Shown in pieces: positions 44,274 to 54,768 of a stretch of DNA of 64,000 nt. Below the pieces are notes generated by a model. That model saw nothing but the letters and a program-made list of their open reading frames with translations. It did no database searches and was not told where the DNA came from. The DNA is from Sphaerulina vaccinii (Eukaryota > Ascomycota > Dothideomycetes > Mycosphaerellales > Mycosphaerellaceae), in the NCBI GenBank assembly GCA_022570795.1, contig JAKUDP010000001.1:2232001-2296000 (forward strand), given 5' to 3'. A program made the position numbers and the translations under genes. Numbering within the stretch: the first letter of the stretch is position 1; every line of letters begins with the position of its first letter.

Positions 44274-45870
44274 GGTGGTGGTGATCGCAGGTGGCTTCCA
44301 CCAAGACCGTGTAATGTCCTCGAAGACACGGAATGCTGGCAGAAGATTTAAGTCAGGCGATTCTCCCGCATGCGCGTAGTTGTCGTCCTCCTCCTCCTGA
44401 CTGTCAAGTTGTCGAGTTTATTGTGGGGCCAATGCGAATCACCAGGATGCGCCACGTAAGGCAGACAAAGGTTGGAAGGTGGAAGTCGTTGAAGGAGTGG
44501 CAGAAGACAGCTGAGTCTCTTATCGGGCGGTGTATGTCCCGACACACAAGCACGCCAGCGCGACAGTAGTGTGATGATGGACAATATCAGATTGCTGGCC
44601 ATTGATTGTGCCTATCGCGGGAGTCGGCTCGGCAGGCGAGCGGTACAGTACTGTATCTGATCGGCAACAGGCATCGAAAGGCTTGTCTGTTTCTTGTACG
44701 ACTTCTCCTTCAAGGCCGTGTGAACTTGTGTCATTGGACTTCTCTACAAACAACTTATCGTGACAGCGTGTCCAATACGCGAATGGATGGCGTGAGAGCT
44801 GCAGAAGAATTAATCTACAGGCACCTGCCAAACAAGATGTCTCCAGAATTGCCGACTGAGAGCTGATCACGAAGCCAACGTGCCAGTGCAATGACTTTGT
44901 ACGACAGCAGGTCTGCGGAGCCTTTGACGACCATATGCTCCGGGTACGTCCGGCTTTCTCCACGATAACCAAGATGACTGCGAGGAGACTTCCAGAAGTA
45001 CATTTCGTGGCCAATTCCCCCATGCCAAAGATGGCATGTACGAGCAAGCACCAAGACGCGAGGCGCTGGAAGCTTGCCGCCATGCGCTACTGGTGCGATC
45101 GAGTGCAGCTGTAATAACTCAATCAGCAGAATCGCAGGATACGAAGGACAATGCTCTGTTCTGGAGGGGACTAATATGAGACCCCGGCTACGACCAACTT
45201 CGCCCACCCTTAACTGCAGTATGACCTGAGCAGGAATGCCACAAAAGGCAGTGCGACGCCTTCTCTCTGGAACGTGAAAACCAGGGAAACGATCTGATTT
45301 GATGACAATGGCGAAGGGCTCAGGAATTCTCGCTCCCGTCCACGAGTTTGTCAGGATGCATACTGTAGTAGGCCACTGCAGTTTTGGAAATATCGAAACG
45401 TCGCAAGCGAGATGATGACGATTTGGTGCTACCTCGCCAAGATGAAGCACTTGCTCCGCAGAATCCTTTTGCTTTTCATCATACGCTCGCATTGTGTGCG
45501 AGCCCACTCTACTCGGCATTGGAGTGGCACTGCTGCATATATCCGACTTTGTAAAACGCAGGAAACGCATCTTTGGGGACAAGATCTGCACAACTAGGCA
45601 AACACATTCCTGCTAAACTACTAAGTCTTGAACGGCCACGACTTCAACAGCTCGTTCCGATTGCGAATCCACTCTTCACGACGATATGGTGGATACTGCT
45701 GCGGCGCCACGATGTATGCGTGGTGCTGTCTACGCACTTGCTAAGTCGTATACGCCGTATGTGATCGCGACATTGAGAGCAGCCGATGTACAAAAGGAGC
45801 TGCTGGGGATGGCAAGATTGGTTGCAACACATCAACGTTCTTCGCATCGGACCCTCAACTGCATACCAAC
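44274..45870. other. Gap with one long but unrecognised minus-strand ORF
   Basis: This 1.6 kb region lies between the divergent MFS and FAD-oxidase genes. The strongest frame is 251 codons from ATG 45570 to 44815 on the minus strand (RFLRFTKSDICSSATPMPSR..., later PAPRVLVLARTCHLWHGGIG). A second minus frame, ATG 45083 to 44520, overlaps it in another phase. Neither matches a family I know. They might be parts of one spliced gene or chance. Confidence 0.3.
44815..45570 (-). CDS. Unrecognised 251-codon ORF
   Basis: This is an uninterrupted minus-strand frame from ATG 45570 to the stop at 44815. It has no signal peptide, no membrane segment and no motif I can name. There is no competing gene on the other strand, so 251 open codons deserve mention. 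It is Arg/Pro/Ser-rich with scattered Cys. It may be real, decayed, or chance. Confidence 0.3.
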   Translation of the reverse strand: MRFLRFTKSDICSSATPMPSRVGSHTMRAYDEKQKDSAEQVLHLGEVAPNRHHLACDVSIFPKLQWPTTVCILTNSWTGARIPEPFAIVIKSDRFPGFHVPERRRRTAFCGIPAQVILQLRVGEVGRSRGLILVPSRTEHCPSYPAILLIELLQLHSIAPVAHGGKLPAPRVLVLARTCHLWHGGIGHEMYFWKSPRSHLGYRGESRTYPEHMVVKGSADLLSYKVIALARWLRDQLSVGNSGDILFGRCL

Positions 45871-47581
45871 ATGCGCTCGTCTTCACTTCTGGCTGCCCTT
45901 GGCTGCATAGTCAACGCTGCCACTTCCGCCCATATTTCCTTCGTGAGGGACACAAATGGCTCGACACCAGCACAACAAGCTTGCAACTATCTCTCCGCGC
46001 ACTTCTCGAATGCTACGCACTTCCCTAACACAACCTACTACGATACCGACAATACGGACTTCTGGAGTCAAGCATCAGCTCTTGGTCCAGCTTGTGACTT
46101 TGCCCCCAGTTGCGCTGAGGATCTTGGCTGGACTGTAAAGGTCAGCGCATATCTCAGAGATGCCCAATATCATGTTCCTGACTTTGCCTAGACTTTGAGG
46201 CACTTCAACTCTCCATTCGCGGTGCGAGGCGGCGGCCACATGCCAATCGAAGGCTTCAACAATATCAACTCGTCCGGCGTACTCATATCCAGCAGTGGCT
46301 TTACCCAGCTACGATTGGAGCTAGATGGACAAAGCCTGCACGTTGGCCCAGGTACGTTTGGTGATGCCTCACCAAAATTAAGACTGCGACTCAGACTAAA
46401 GTAAAAGCGTAGGCAATCACTGGGTCGATGTCTATCGCTTCCTCGAGCCGTTCGGAAAAGTCGTCGTTGGTGGCAGACTGGGCGTCGTGGGCGTCCCCGG
46501 CTTTGTTACAGGAGGAGGAATATCGTTCTTCAGCTGGCAGCATGGCTGGTCGAGCAACAACATCAAAAGCTTCACGGGTGTGCTTGCCAACGGCGAAGTT
46601 GTCACTGCAACTCCCGACAACATCTTCGCTGACCTCTTCTGGGCGTTGCGAGGAGGCGGTAACAGCTTCATGATCGTCACCGACATCGAAATGGTCACCT
46701 ACGATGCACCTGTGGTCACTCTTGGTATCACTACTCATGGCATACTCAATGGCACCGCCTCCGCAACCCACTATATCGATGCACTTTACGATTTCGCAGT
46801 GTCTGGATCCGCAAACGATGAGAAAGCAAGCATCATCCCTATCATCAATACAGGTAACATAGCGCCGTTCAATTCCGAACTGAGTTACACCACCTATCGA
46901 TTCTACGACGGAAATGTTTCGAGTACACCAGAGGCATTGAAGAACTTCACGACTCCTGCGATGCCGGTCGTGTCCGACACGTTCAAGCCGAAGACAATGT
47001 ACGGCTGGAGCGAAGAGACAGGGCCACAGTTCTCTGCGACCGAGGGTCTGCGTCAACGATTCTTCATCATTCCTCTCTATGCAAACAAAGAGGCGCTCAA
47101 GATTGTGATCGATGACTACTTCGCTTTGATCTTTGACTGTCTCTCCGACGTCGAAATGTGGTTTGCAGGGTTGTCACCTATTCCAGTCTCGGAACGCTTC
47201 ATTAATGCATCCACTGGAGCTAACGGGCATGGCTTGCCTGATGGCGACCCTATGGGCGCACCCGTGGAGAACTACTTCTGGATCGAGTTCGCTCTTTCGT
47301 ACAACAATGACCCAGCGAACGAGGCAATCATTACAGCATTTCTCGATCAAGTCAATACAGCTGTGCTCGGCCATCTCGCCGATGCTGGTCTGAGTGATCA
47401 GTTATCAAGCTTCATCTATCTGAACGACGCCGACAAAGGTCAGGACGTGTTTGGTGGCTACCCGAAGGAGAATGTCAAGAAGCTGCAGGAGATCAGAGAG
47501 AAGTACGATCCAAAGCGCGTCTTTACCGATCTGATGCCGGGCGGTTGGAAAGTTGCAGACTATGTGTTCAGCGAGACTTGA
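45871..47581 (+). CDS. Secreted FAD-linked oxidase, berberine bridge enzyme-like
   Basis: This belongs to the VAO/PCMH flavoprotein family and oxidises an unknown substrate outside the cell or in the secretory path. The exons are 45871-46140, 46192-46351 and 46413-47581 (533 codons, phase kept). The 51-nt intron 46141-46191 contains a TAG and must be spliced out. The N-terminus is a signal peptide (MRSSSLLAALGCIVNAATSA). The FAD site reads NSPFAVRGGGHMPIEGFNNI; the His is the usual covalent FAD ligand. The region LGVVGVPGFVTGGGISFF and the block FADLFWALRGGGNSFMIVT are family hallmarks. The tail DPKRVFTDLMPGGWKV ends the berberine bridge C-terminal region. Many N-glycosylation sequons are present. 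Confidence 0.9.
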
Positions 47582-47946
47582 CGGAGGGAACAGCACTTTG
47601 ACTACTGCCAAGCCTGGTATAGTCACAAGTAGAAATGCGGACCCGCCACATACTGCAACCAGCCCTGTTGCGCAGCATTCGGAACTCCAATCGCTTTCCA
47701 TCCAACGAAGGCAGCTCAATGCAGCTCTCCTAGCCGACCACGGTGTGCTAATGAAAAAGCTGGCTACTGATGCTTTCACGATGGTGAGTAATGTTCTTTG
47801 TTCCGTGCCCTCGCAATACGATCCACATTCCTACCTAACGAAGACGCATCCGGCGAAAATGTTTCTCTTTATTGTTCATCACACGACGACCTTAAAGCTG
47901 GCCACGATGGCAGTTGCTGCTGCGCTCCAGCATCTTCAGCCCATGA
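47582..47946. other. Gap, probably with the 5' end of the F-box gene
   Basis: The 365 bp after the FAD oxidase must hold the unresolved first exon of the next gene. The frame from 47553 to 48017 (plus) has an ATG-containing start near 47751 (MKKLATDAF) followed by a GTGAGT donor, a plausible first exon, but I could not join it in phase. Confidence 0.35.
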
Positions 47947-49479
47947 GTGGGTGGGGAAATCTTGTCTTCGATCCAAATTGTGCCGAAAAGCCACGGAACT
48001 GCTCTGGCGGAGCTTGACAGTACGCTTGTGCCTGGAAATGGTGCTGGGGTTGCCGACTACGACACTACACCTTCGACGTTCCTTCTGAACACGGGCAGAT
48101 CTACGGATAATGAGCTTGTGCCTGGTTCGGAGCTTTTGGACGCAGTCAGCGTTCCTGCAAACAACATCACGTACGCAGAACTTCAAGATGTGCTCAGACT
48201 TGCACAGGACATCTCTGCCGAAGTGCAAGCCTTGCAAGCCCTAACACATCTAGGGCCTAAGAAGAATGCCGCAAATTTCGCTACCATTGCACAGAACGCG
48301 GCTGGCCTTACCGCCTTTCTTCAGGACCGCCTCGTCGACAAGATACCCGTAGCCGACAAGTCGATTGTGGCCGATCCTGCTGCAACAGCCATATCGAGAG
48401 TTCCAGCAGAGCTGCTTGTCAAAGTCTTGTCTTATTGTCACCCCAAAGATATTCTGGCGGCCCGGCGGGTTTCTCGAGACTGGTTTACTAGCAGCAACGA
48501 CTTGGCTGTACAAAGGGACGCTTTCGCTATCGTTACGAATCCTGGTTCCCACTATTGGACGCCTTTTGCAGAACCGCAATTCGATGATACTCGACCTCTC
48601 AAAATGCCACGTCCAGGTTTCGATGGTCGCAACACCAATTTATCTCGATATGAACTCAGAGCAGACATTCTTCAAGACATTATAATCAGGGACTTCTATA
48701 CATACCCTTTCCCAGGAGTCGAGTACAATCCCATCTCTCGGTGGGTGCCAACGGTTCCTACAGGTGTTGGAACCAAACCCAGAATACCCGCCATAACAGA
48801 TAATACGATCGACGTGGAGATCTCGATTTGGCCACTGCTAAACGCAACGACTGACAACCTTCGAATTGGCACCACAGCCAGAAGAATTCAGTTGGCTCAG
48901 CCTCCGATAACAGCACTGCGTGGATTCAACTCAAGAGACAGGACGGGCGCCACTATGACTGCCCAGGGTCTTGCTCCGGCGCTCAATATTGCGACTGGTA
49001 TAACGGTTGGAAACCTCTTCGATGATGCTCGAGTAAGGATACAAGCATGGCCAAATGCCACAAACTATACAGACATGGCACATAGAACGGCTTCTGGGTA
49101 CGGCGGAGACGATGGCGTCTGGGTGACCTATCACGGTACAGTGAGACTCAATGCCAATGACCCGATCATGACGGCCAGAAATAGAGTGGTCAGGGTAGTG
49201 AAAGCCGCAAAGGCCAAGCGACGAAGACAAAGGGTTCGAGGTGGTGACCCCGACGTAAGTGATGATTCCAAAGCATTCGTCGATCCTGATGCCTCACTGA
49301 GCTCCCACTCCGTTGAATTTGAAGACACAGTTCCCGCTCCCGAAACACCTGCTAACATCTATACCTGCTGCTTATAGTCTGACTCTTCGGACGATGCGAC
49401 GCCAGCATCCTACGGCAGACCCGATGTTGATAGCTCAGGGGACGAAGATAACCTTACGCATCCGGGCGGAACTTATTAG
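47947..49479 (+). CDS. F-box protein (5' exon unresolved)
   Basis: The frame contains a clear F-box: AISRVPAELLVKVLSYCHPK, then DILAARRVSRDWFTSSNDLA. The N-terminal part is helical (ELQDVLRLAQDISAEVQALQ). The C-terminal half is beta-rich and does not look like LRR or WD40. A GTAAGT donor at 49255, a GCTAAC branch and a TATAG acceptor at 49377 mark an intron. The last exon (49378-49479) then adds an acidic Ser-rich tail (SDSSDDATPASYGRPDVDSS). The start at 47947 is GTG and is not a real start; upstream there is an in-frame stop, so an earlier exon must supply the ATG. It is likely an SCF-type adaptor. Confidence 0.6.
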
Positions 49480-50079
49480 CCAGCGCCAGACGACAGTGAG
49501 GAGACCTAGAGGCTCTACAAGCTTGAACTATAGCTTAACACGAAATGTTTCCTTGCATGGCTTGTGGTACTGCACATTCCATTTTCCATACACCTTTTCG
49601 ACATGTAACATTCCCTAGCAGAACTCATCATGCTAGATGGCAGGAAGGCCGCAGACTGTGTAATGAGCGAAAGCCGAGCTCAAATCGAAGACCTATTGAC
49701 GATTATCAGTGCTGGTATAGTCACGAGAAGACATGCGGTGACCGCTGCTGTGTCTGAACCTGATACGTAGCATACCAGCAGTGTTAAGCCTGCTTCCAAT
49801 CTTGGTCACACGCGAAAAATCATAACAAACTTGTTACAATATATGAAAACCATTCGACTTACGTGCTCTGTTTCCATATCGAGCAGTATAGCGCTCTCGC
49901 AGCAAGTATTCATTGCCATAAATACTGCGGAGGTCAGCGGAGCCTCTTCGCCAAATCTCCTCCTTGCCAGGATATCGTGGCCTGTCAAACTCTCTGACCA
50001 ATGCTTCATGTGATAACTCATGCTTGCACCCCACATCATCCTCGAGAAACAAACGCGTCTGAAACAAAGCTAGCAACAG
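49480..50079. other. Intergenic region
   Basis: The 600 bp between the F-box gene and the methyltransferase hold only short chance frames. The methyltransferase promoter should lie here. Confidence 0.45.
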
Positions 50080-51291
50080 ATGGCGTTCCATTATGATGAA
50101 CTGCTCTCTTTTGCAGACTGGACTTTCGATCTCGATCAACCTCAAACCGACATCCACCAGAAATTCGAGCCTCCGCCAAGATGGGACTCGTTTCGAAATC
50201 GAATCATGACAGACGAGCAAGCTGCCCAGAAGGTCAGAGATGATGCAGCAGCTGCTGCAGCAAAACAAAGAAGAAAGAGTCGTTTCAATCCAAAGTTCTA
50301 TTCCAAGGACTTGTCACACGCTTATGGCAATGCAAGTCCTGTTCTGGACATGATCACACCAAATCCTGGAGACGCAATTCTGGATATAGGATGCGGCGAT
50401 GGTGCATTGACAGCATCTTTGGCGAATAGAGTACCACTGGGAACCATTGTTGGCATGGACAGCTCGGAAAGTGTGATCGAGCACGCTAGCTCAACTCATA
50501 CAGCCTCGCGCGGGAATCTGGTGTTCATTCAGCACGAATGTACGAGACTTGATGAGAAGCCTGAAGACATGATCATGTGGGATGGTGCTTGGGATTGGGT
50601 GTTTAGCAATTCGACTTTCCACTGGCTTTTGAGGCACCAGGATACTAGAGCGACCTTGTTCGAAGACATCTATCGATTGCTGAAACCTGGTGGGAAACTA
50701 GTCTTTGAGTGTGGAGGAGCGGGCACTGTGCCAGAAGGGATCACTGCGTTAGTGGCCGCTATGGCGTTCTTTGGTGTTGACTCTGAAACGCGGAAACAAG
50801 TCAATCCTTGGTGGTTTCCAAGTGCAGAATGGACGCGAGAGGCGTTGGAGACTGCTGGCTTTGAAGTGCTAGAATGCAAGACTCATCATCAACCTAACAA
50901 AGTGTCGGTTCACGATGGGAGTCTCGAAGCTTGGGTAAGACAACTTGGCGCCGTTTTCTTGGATGCTATCGAGCCAGAAGAAGGACCGAGGCGGGACGAA
51001 GTCGTCAGATGGGTGTGCGAAGTGCTGGACGATAGTATCGAGAGGAAAGAGGATGGAACAAGGTGGTTGTCTTATGTTCGACTGAGAGTGCTTGCCAAGA
51101 AGAAACGTATGCCAGGAAGCACTCTATCTCGTGCCACCAAGAAAGGGGACGCTGTGATCAGAATGATGTGTGAGAAAGGTGAGTGCAAATCGTTACCTGT
51201 CCGTTCGGGTATGGTACGTATGCTGACATCGACAGGCGCACTGCTTCCTGGAAGGATGAGTAAAGGCAGTAGCTCGTTCATGTTCATGTGA
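50080..51291 (+). CDS. Class I SAM-dependent methyltransferase
   Basis: This is a small-molecule methyltransferase of the trans-aconitate methyltransferase-like type. The exons are 50080-51178 and 51236-51291 (intron 57 nt, in frame; donor GTGAGT, branch GCTGAC, acceptor cgacag), giving 384 aa. An N-terminal extension of about 75 residues precedes the core. Motif I is DAILDIGCGDGALT, followed by IVGMDSSESVIEHA. The next motifs are DWVFSNSTFHWL and RLLKPGGKLVFECGG. The substrate is unknown. It is convergent with the EthD-domain gene and shares 8 bp with it. Confidence 0.85.
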   Translation: MAFHYDELLSFADWTFDLDQPQTDIHQKFEPPPRWDSFRNRIMTDEQAAQKVRDDAAAAAAKQRRKSRFNPKFYSKDLSHAYGNASPVLDMITPNPGDAILDIGCGDGALTASLANRVPLGTIVGMDSSESVIEHASSTHTASRGNLVFIQHECTRLDEKPEDMIMWDGAWDWVFSNSTFHWLLRHQDTRATLFEDIYRLLKPGGKLVFECGGAGTVPEGITALVAAMAFFGVDSETRKQVNPWWFPSAEWTREALETAGFEVLECKTHHQPNKVSVHDGSLEAWVRQLGAVFLDAIEPEEGPRRDEVVRWVCEVLDDSIERKEDGTRWLSYVRLRVLAKKKRMPGSTLSRATKKGDAVIRMMCEKGECKSLPVRSGMVRMLTSTGALLPGRMSKGSSSFMFM

Positions 51292-51819
51292 AAGAATGTC
51301 GAGTCTCCCCAGTCGCTTTCGTTCTGGCATCGTGCCCATTTTGCCCTTTCACAATCGGATCTACGGCTCCGTCCTTGCTTGCATCGATGTACGTCTCCTC
51401 CCAGCCTACAGTGATCTTGGATCTGGCAATGTCCCAGAAGGACTTCTCGTCTGGCGCGACCACTTCAGCGTAGTACGGATCTGTGAGAACTAGTGAGCGC
51501 AGCGCAAGTCATCTCGCACTTCGTCTAACCATTCATGGCATTCTCGAAACAGCTCAGCTCGGGCATACGAAGTTCGACGAAGCCATCGTAGTCCACAAGG
51601 TTGTCAACCGTGAACCCGCCCAGGGCAGGCAGCTCTTTCTGTGCTTTCTCTCGTATCCAAGAGGGCGTATGATACTGATAGCATCAGAGGAACTCAAGTG
51701 TATTGCGGCCAGGTGTTTCTTACTTGCGTGTAACCAACGACGCCATGCTTTCGCAGATGCTCGCTGACCTTGGGGGCATGGCTCGTTGTCCAGTGCTTGT
51801 GGAAATCTTCCTCGGACAT
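51284..51819 (-). CDS. EthD-domain protein
   Basis: This is a small dimeric alpha/beta-barrel protein. EthD-type proteins occur in fungal aromatic pathway and secondary metabolite clusters and in bacterial ether degradation. The exons are 51724-51819, 51530-51674 and 51284-51480, with two 49-nt introns, summing to 146 codons. The protein reads MSEEDFHKHWTTSHAPKVSE, then GVVGYTQYHTPSWIREKAQK, then FENAMNDPYYAEVVAPDEKS, all typical of the family. An upstream in-frame segment (LAYRKDG) preceded by a CTAG acceptor suggests another 5' exon, but I found no ATG for it. A TATATAAAG-like box lies about 175 bp before the start. It ends inside the methyltransferase stop region. Confidence 0.85.
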
Positions 51820-52537
51820 CCCATCTTTCCTGTACGCTAGGTGTCACCGTCAGGGAATCCCTCCTGGAGATTTGTGTTTGCGTTAGGTAGGAAGCTGGCT
51901 GTCGTAAATGGATGTGGAGAGGGATGCCGCTTGCGATATGGTTTGTGTGCTTAGTGTGTGTTGATGAAGCAAAGTAGATGTAGGTAATAATGATATAAAG
52001 AGGTGTTGTTGGGGTAAATGATTAAGCGGCGCCAAGCGAAATGTCTGCCTCAGGTGGACGTGTCGTTCTTTCCTCAGTCGCCCCATCTCTCCCTCGCCAT
52101 CACAACTCCGTCCACCTCGTCGTTGCGAGCTGATGCTCTCTCCGAAGCTACACACGGAAAGACCACCTTGTGCCCTAGAATGCCCAGGACTGGTGGATAT
52201 GTGAGACTGCTCAGAACAGCGCAGATACGGTCGAACAGTGTAAAGACTCGCAAAGAAAGACTCGCAAAGTTCCGCAACGAGCCTGTTCTGATGACTTGAA
52301 TTCGAGTATGCTGACTGACAAGCTCTTGTGTCGATCCGCTTACTGGTGATTGCGACAGGCGGTTGTTACTTGTGACTTTACTGGCCAGCCCAACGGCAAA
52401 AACTGGGAAAGCTGTCCCTGCGTGCTTACATGGTCTAGGAACATACCACATTGTGGAGAAGGTATATATGAGTGTCTAAGTCCAGATCGAGCTCGGCACT
52501 GGAACTTCAGTGGAAAACACACGAGAACGATAACAGT
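51820..52537. other. Divergent promoter region, EthD gene / CmcJ-like gene
   Basis: The 718 bp lie between two divergent genes. On the EthD side a minus-strand CTTTATATCA element (51991-52000) is TATA-like. An unidentified first exon of the EthD gene may also be here. It is a candidate shared control region. Confidence 0.45.
51991..52000 (-). promoter_or_regulatory. TATA-like element for the EthD gene
   Basis: CTTTATATCA on the minus strand lies about 175 bp upstream of ATG 51819, in an otherwise GC-balanced region. It is inferred from sequence only. Confidence 0.35.
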
Positions 52538-53728
52538 ATGGGCTCAGTTGGACAAAATGTTTACGGCAGCGCTCGCTACATGGAGCCAGATAACAGCATC
52601 ACAGCAGAGGAGCGCTGTCTCTACTTATTTCCAGCTGCCAAAGTCGTCGAAGACGTAACTCACAAGCTACACGACATTCGAACTTCCAGTGCTATCGCGC
52701 AAGGACCGAAAGGCCTCGACGTTCAAGGCTTTACATTCATCAAGCACGACTCGGCACTGTCTGGCGATCAGTTTTATGAAGGACGCAATGTCGAAGAAAT
52801 ATACTTTCCAGAGATGGTGGACTTGATCTGCAAAGTCACTGGAGCCAAGCGCGCCATTGTAGATGGCGTTGCAATGCGACGGCGCATAGCTAACGAAGAG
52901 ACGTCCAATCCGTATCATGTCATGCGCCGTGGCTGTGATTTCGATAAGGTATTATCGAAGCTGCCACGAGATGTAGCCAGAGGTATGTTGCCGCAATCAC
53001 TGACCAAGAATATGAACACTGAGTGATGAACAGTGACTGGGAAGGAGGCAGCGTCATCCACCGAACCAGCCAGGTTGATGCACGTCGACTACAGTGTCAA
53101 AGGTCTCAAGGACGCCGCCAGATATACTCGGCGAGACATCATAGAAGTTGCGAAACCCTGTCTACAGGCCGAGGATCGAGGAGAGCAGCCAAGATATGCG
53201 GTCTGCTCGATATGGATATGCTATTCGTAGGAGATACTGTTCGGATTGCGCTGACCACAGATTCTCACAGCGTGCGATCAAACCAGTAGAACGAGATCCC
53301 CTCACAGTCCTCGATTGGCGCTCAGTCGATCCGGCTGAAGTTGTAGAGTCCGAGAGCCGAGCACTGAGTGCAGTGACAGAAAGTGGCGAGATCATGCGCG
53401 GAAACCTCTGGCATTTTCCACCTAAGAATCCTGAGTAAGTGTAGTAGGCATCCGCTGTTGACGAAAGACAGACACTGCTGAAACCAGATTCGCGTCCCAG
53501 AGACATCTGCTAACCCTTCTACCTACTATTTGTAGAGCACTGCGATGGTATTGGCTTCCCGAACAGCAGCCAAACGAAGTACTCATCTTCAAGTTTGCAG
53601 ATACTGGAGCCGTAGAAGGTAGTGGCATTGCACCACATTGCGTGCATGGCTCGATGGTACTGCCAGATACACAAAATCTGCCAGCCAGAGAGAGCATCGA
53701 GTGCAGAATCATGGCCTTTTATGATTGA
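52538..53728 (+). CDS. CmcJ-like hydroxylase/methyltransferase-family protein
   Basis: This belongs to the CmcJ/NvfI-like family of Fe(II)/2-oxoglutarate-type dioxygenase relatives common in fungal metabolite clusters. The exons are 52538-52982, 53034-53215, 53271-53434 and 53536-53728 (328 codons, phase kept). Joined motifs are GFTFIKHDSAL, then ARLMHVDYSVKGLKDA, then AVCSIWRAIKPVERDPLTVL and LRWYWLPEQQPNEVLIFKFA. The last block GIAPHCVHGSMVLPD and the tail RESIECRIMAFYD are standard. The His/Asp/His candidates for iron are in HVDYS and APHCVHG. The third junction (53216) starts AT instead of GT and may be non-canonical or a damaged donor. An earlier start is possible but ATG 52538 is the first in frame. 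Confidence 0.8.
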
Positions 53729-54768
53729 TCCTCGGGTACTGGCAAGATCTTGAAATTGATCCTGGGGTAGTGTAGGCGAAGCATGCCTTGGTCTCCAGGG
53801 ACCGTACTCTCAATCACAACTTCATTCTCTGTCAAGCCGACCAATACTCCAACGTCTTTGTGCGTGAAGCCGAAGTCCGTAGGTGCAATGCTGATGCGCT
53901 CCCCATTCTTCAAGCCTAGCACATCATCTTCATCGAAAGCAAGCTCGCCACCAGACTCCGACATCTGCGCTTTCAAGATTCGGTCCACAACTTCCGCCTC
54001 AGCATCCACACCCTCCAGCAATCCACTCTCATTCCTCTTCGCAGCAAGCTCATCAACCTCCTTAAACCTCCTAACCCAAGCCCAAACCCCAGGAAACTTC
54101 TCCTCCCCCAACACCCTTCTCAAATCCTCCTTAGCCTCATACCTCCCCTCAACCCCCATCACCAGATTAACAACCCATTCAAAAACCCACCCAGCATGAA
54201 TTTCCGCCATACCAGGCTCCTCACCTCCAAAAACGAACTTCCTCCCATCACTCAACATCTTCTCAAACATAGCAAAATACAACCTCATCTGACTCAAACA
54301 CCAACTTCTATTAGCTTCCAAAGCTTCAACTGTGAAAGCTCCACCAGACCCATCACTCCGATCTTGCCTCCATTCAGAATCGAGCATTAAACCCGAATCA
54401 CTTGGAATCAACCCAGCAGTTCGCCAGAATGGTCCGCCGTCGATGATGAATTCTTCCAAGATATCGAGGATTCCACTTTCAAAATCGTTTACTTTCGCAC
54501 TTAGTCTCGTCTCCGGATTGCCCATAGTCTCCAGTTTCCTGAGAATGAGACGTGAATCGATGTAAATGTCTCGACCTATGGCTAGGATGGGGATTCTTCG
54601 ATATTGGATTCCAAGTTTCTCGGACAGGATTGGTCGTGGGATTCTTGGTGGAACGCGGATTTGAGTGAAAGGTATGTTGCGGAGGTTGAGGTAGCGGACT
54701 ACACGGCGTCCGTAGACTGATTCGGGGAAGGTGAAGAAGATGATCTCGGGGTTGTTGGAAGACATCAT
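53719..54768 (-). CDS. Glutathione S-transferase-like protein
   Basis: This is a 349-aa single-exon protein with an N-terminal thioredoxin-fold GST domain (IIFFTFPESVYGRRVVRYLN, then QYRRIPILAIGRDIYIDSRL, the last including the cis-Pro and DSR motif). The helical C-terminal region contains FVFGGEEPGMAEIHAGWVFE, like the GST ASLADI-type block. The last ~80 residues form an extra tail (KNGERISIAPTDFGFTHKDV). No catalytic Ser/Tyr/Cys is certain. The length and tail fit an uncharacterised fungal GST-like group. It is convergent with the CmcJ-like gene and shares 10 bp. Confidence 0.8.
   Translation of the reverse strand: MMSSNNPEIIFFTFPESVYGRRVVRYLNLRNIPFTQIRVPPRIPRPILSEKLGIQYRRIPILAIGRDIYIDSRLILRKLETMGNPETRLSAKVNDFESGILDILEEFIIDGGPFWRTAGLIPSDSGLMLDSEWRQDRSDGSGGAFTVEALEANRSWCLSQMRLYFAMFEKMLSDGRKFVFGGEEPGMAEIHAGWVFEWVVNLVMGVEGRYEAKEDLRRVLGEEKFPGVWAWVRRFKEVDELAAKRNESGLLEGVDAEAEVVDRILKAQMSESGGELAFDEDDVLGLKNGERISIAPTDFGFTHKDVGVLVGLTENEVVIESTVPGDQGMLRLHYPRINFKILPVPEDQS

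Noticed and set aside
44520..45083. A 187-codon minus-strand ORF
   Set aside because: It overlaps the longer 44815-45570 frame in another phase and has no recognisable motif; at most one of the two can be real.
46141..46191. In-frame TAG in the FAD oxidase
   Set aside because: It lies in a 51-nt intron with donor GTCAGC, branch CTGAC and acceptor CCTAG.
42616..54768. A complete secondary metabolite cluster
   Set aside because: No PKS, NRPS, terpene cyclase or cluster regulator is visible, so it is listed only as a possible tailoring block.
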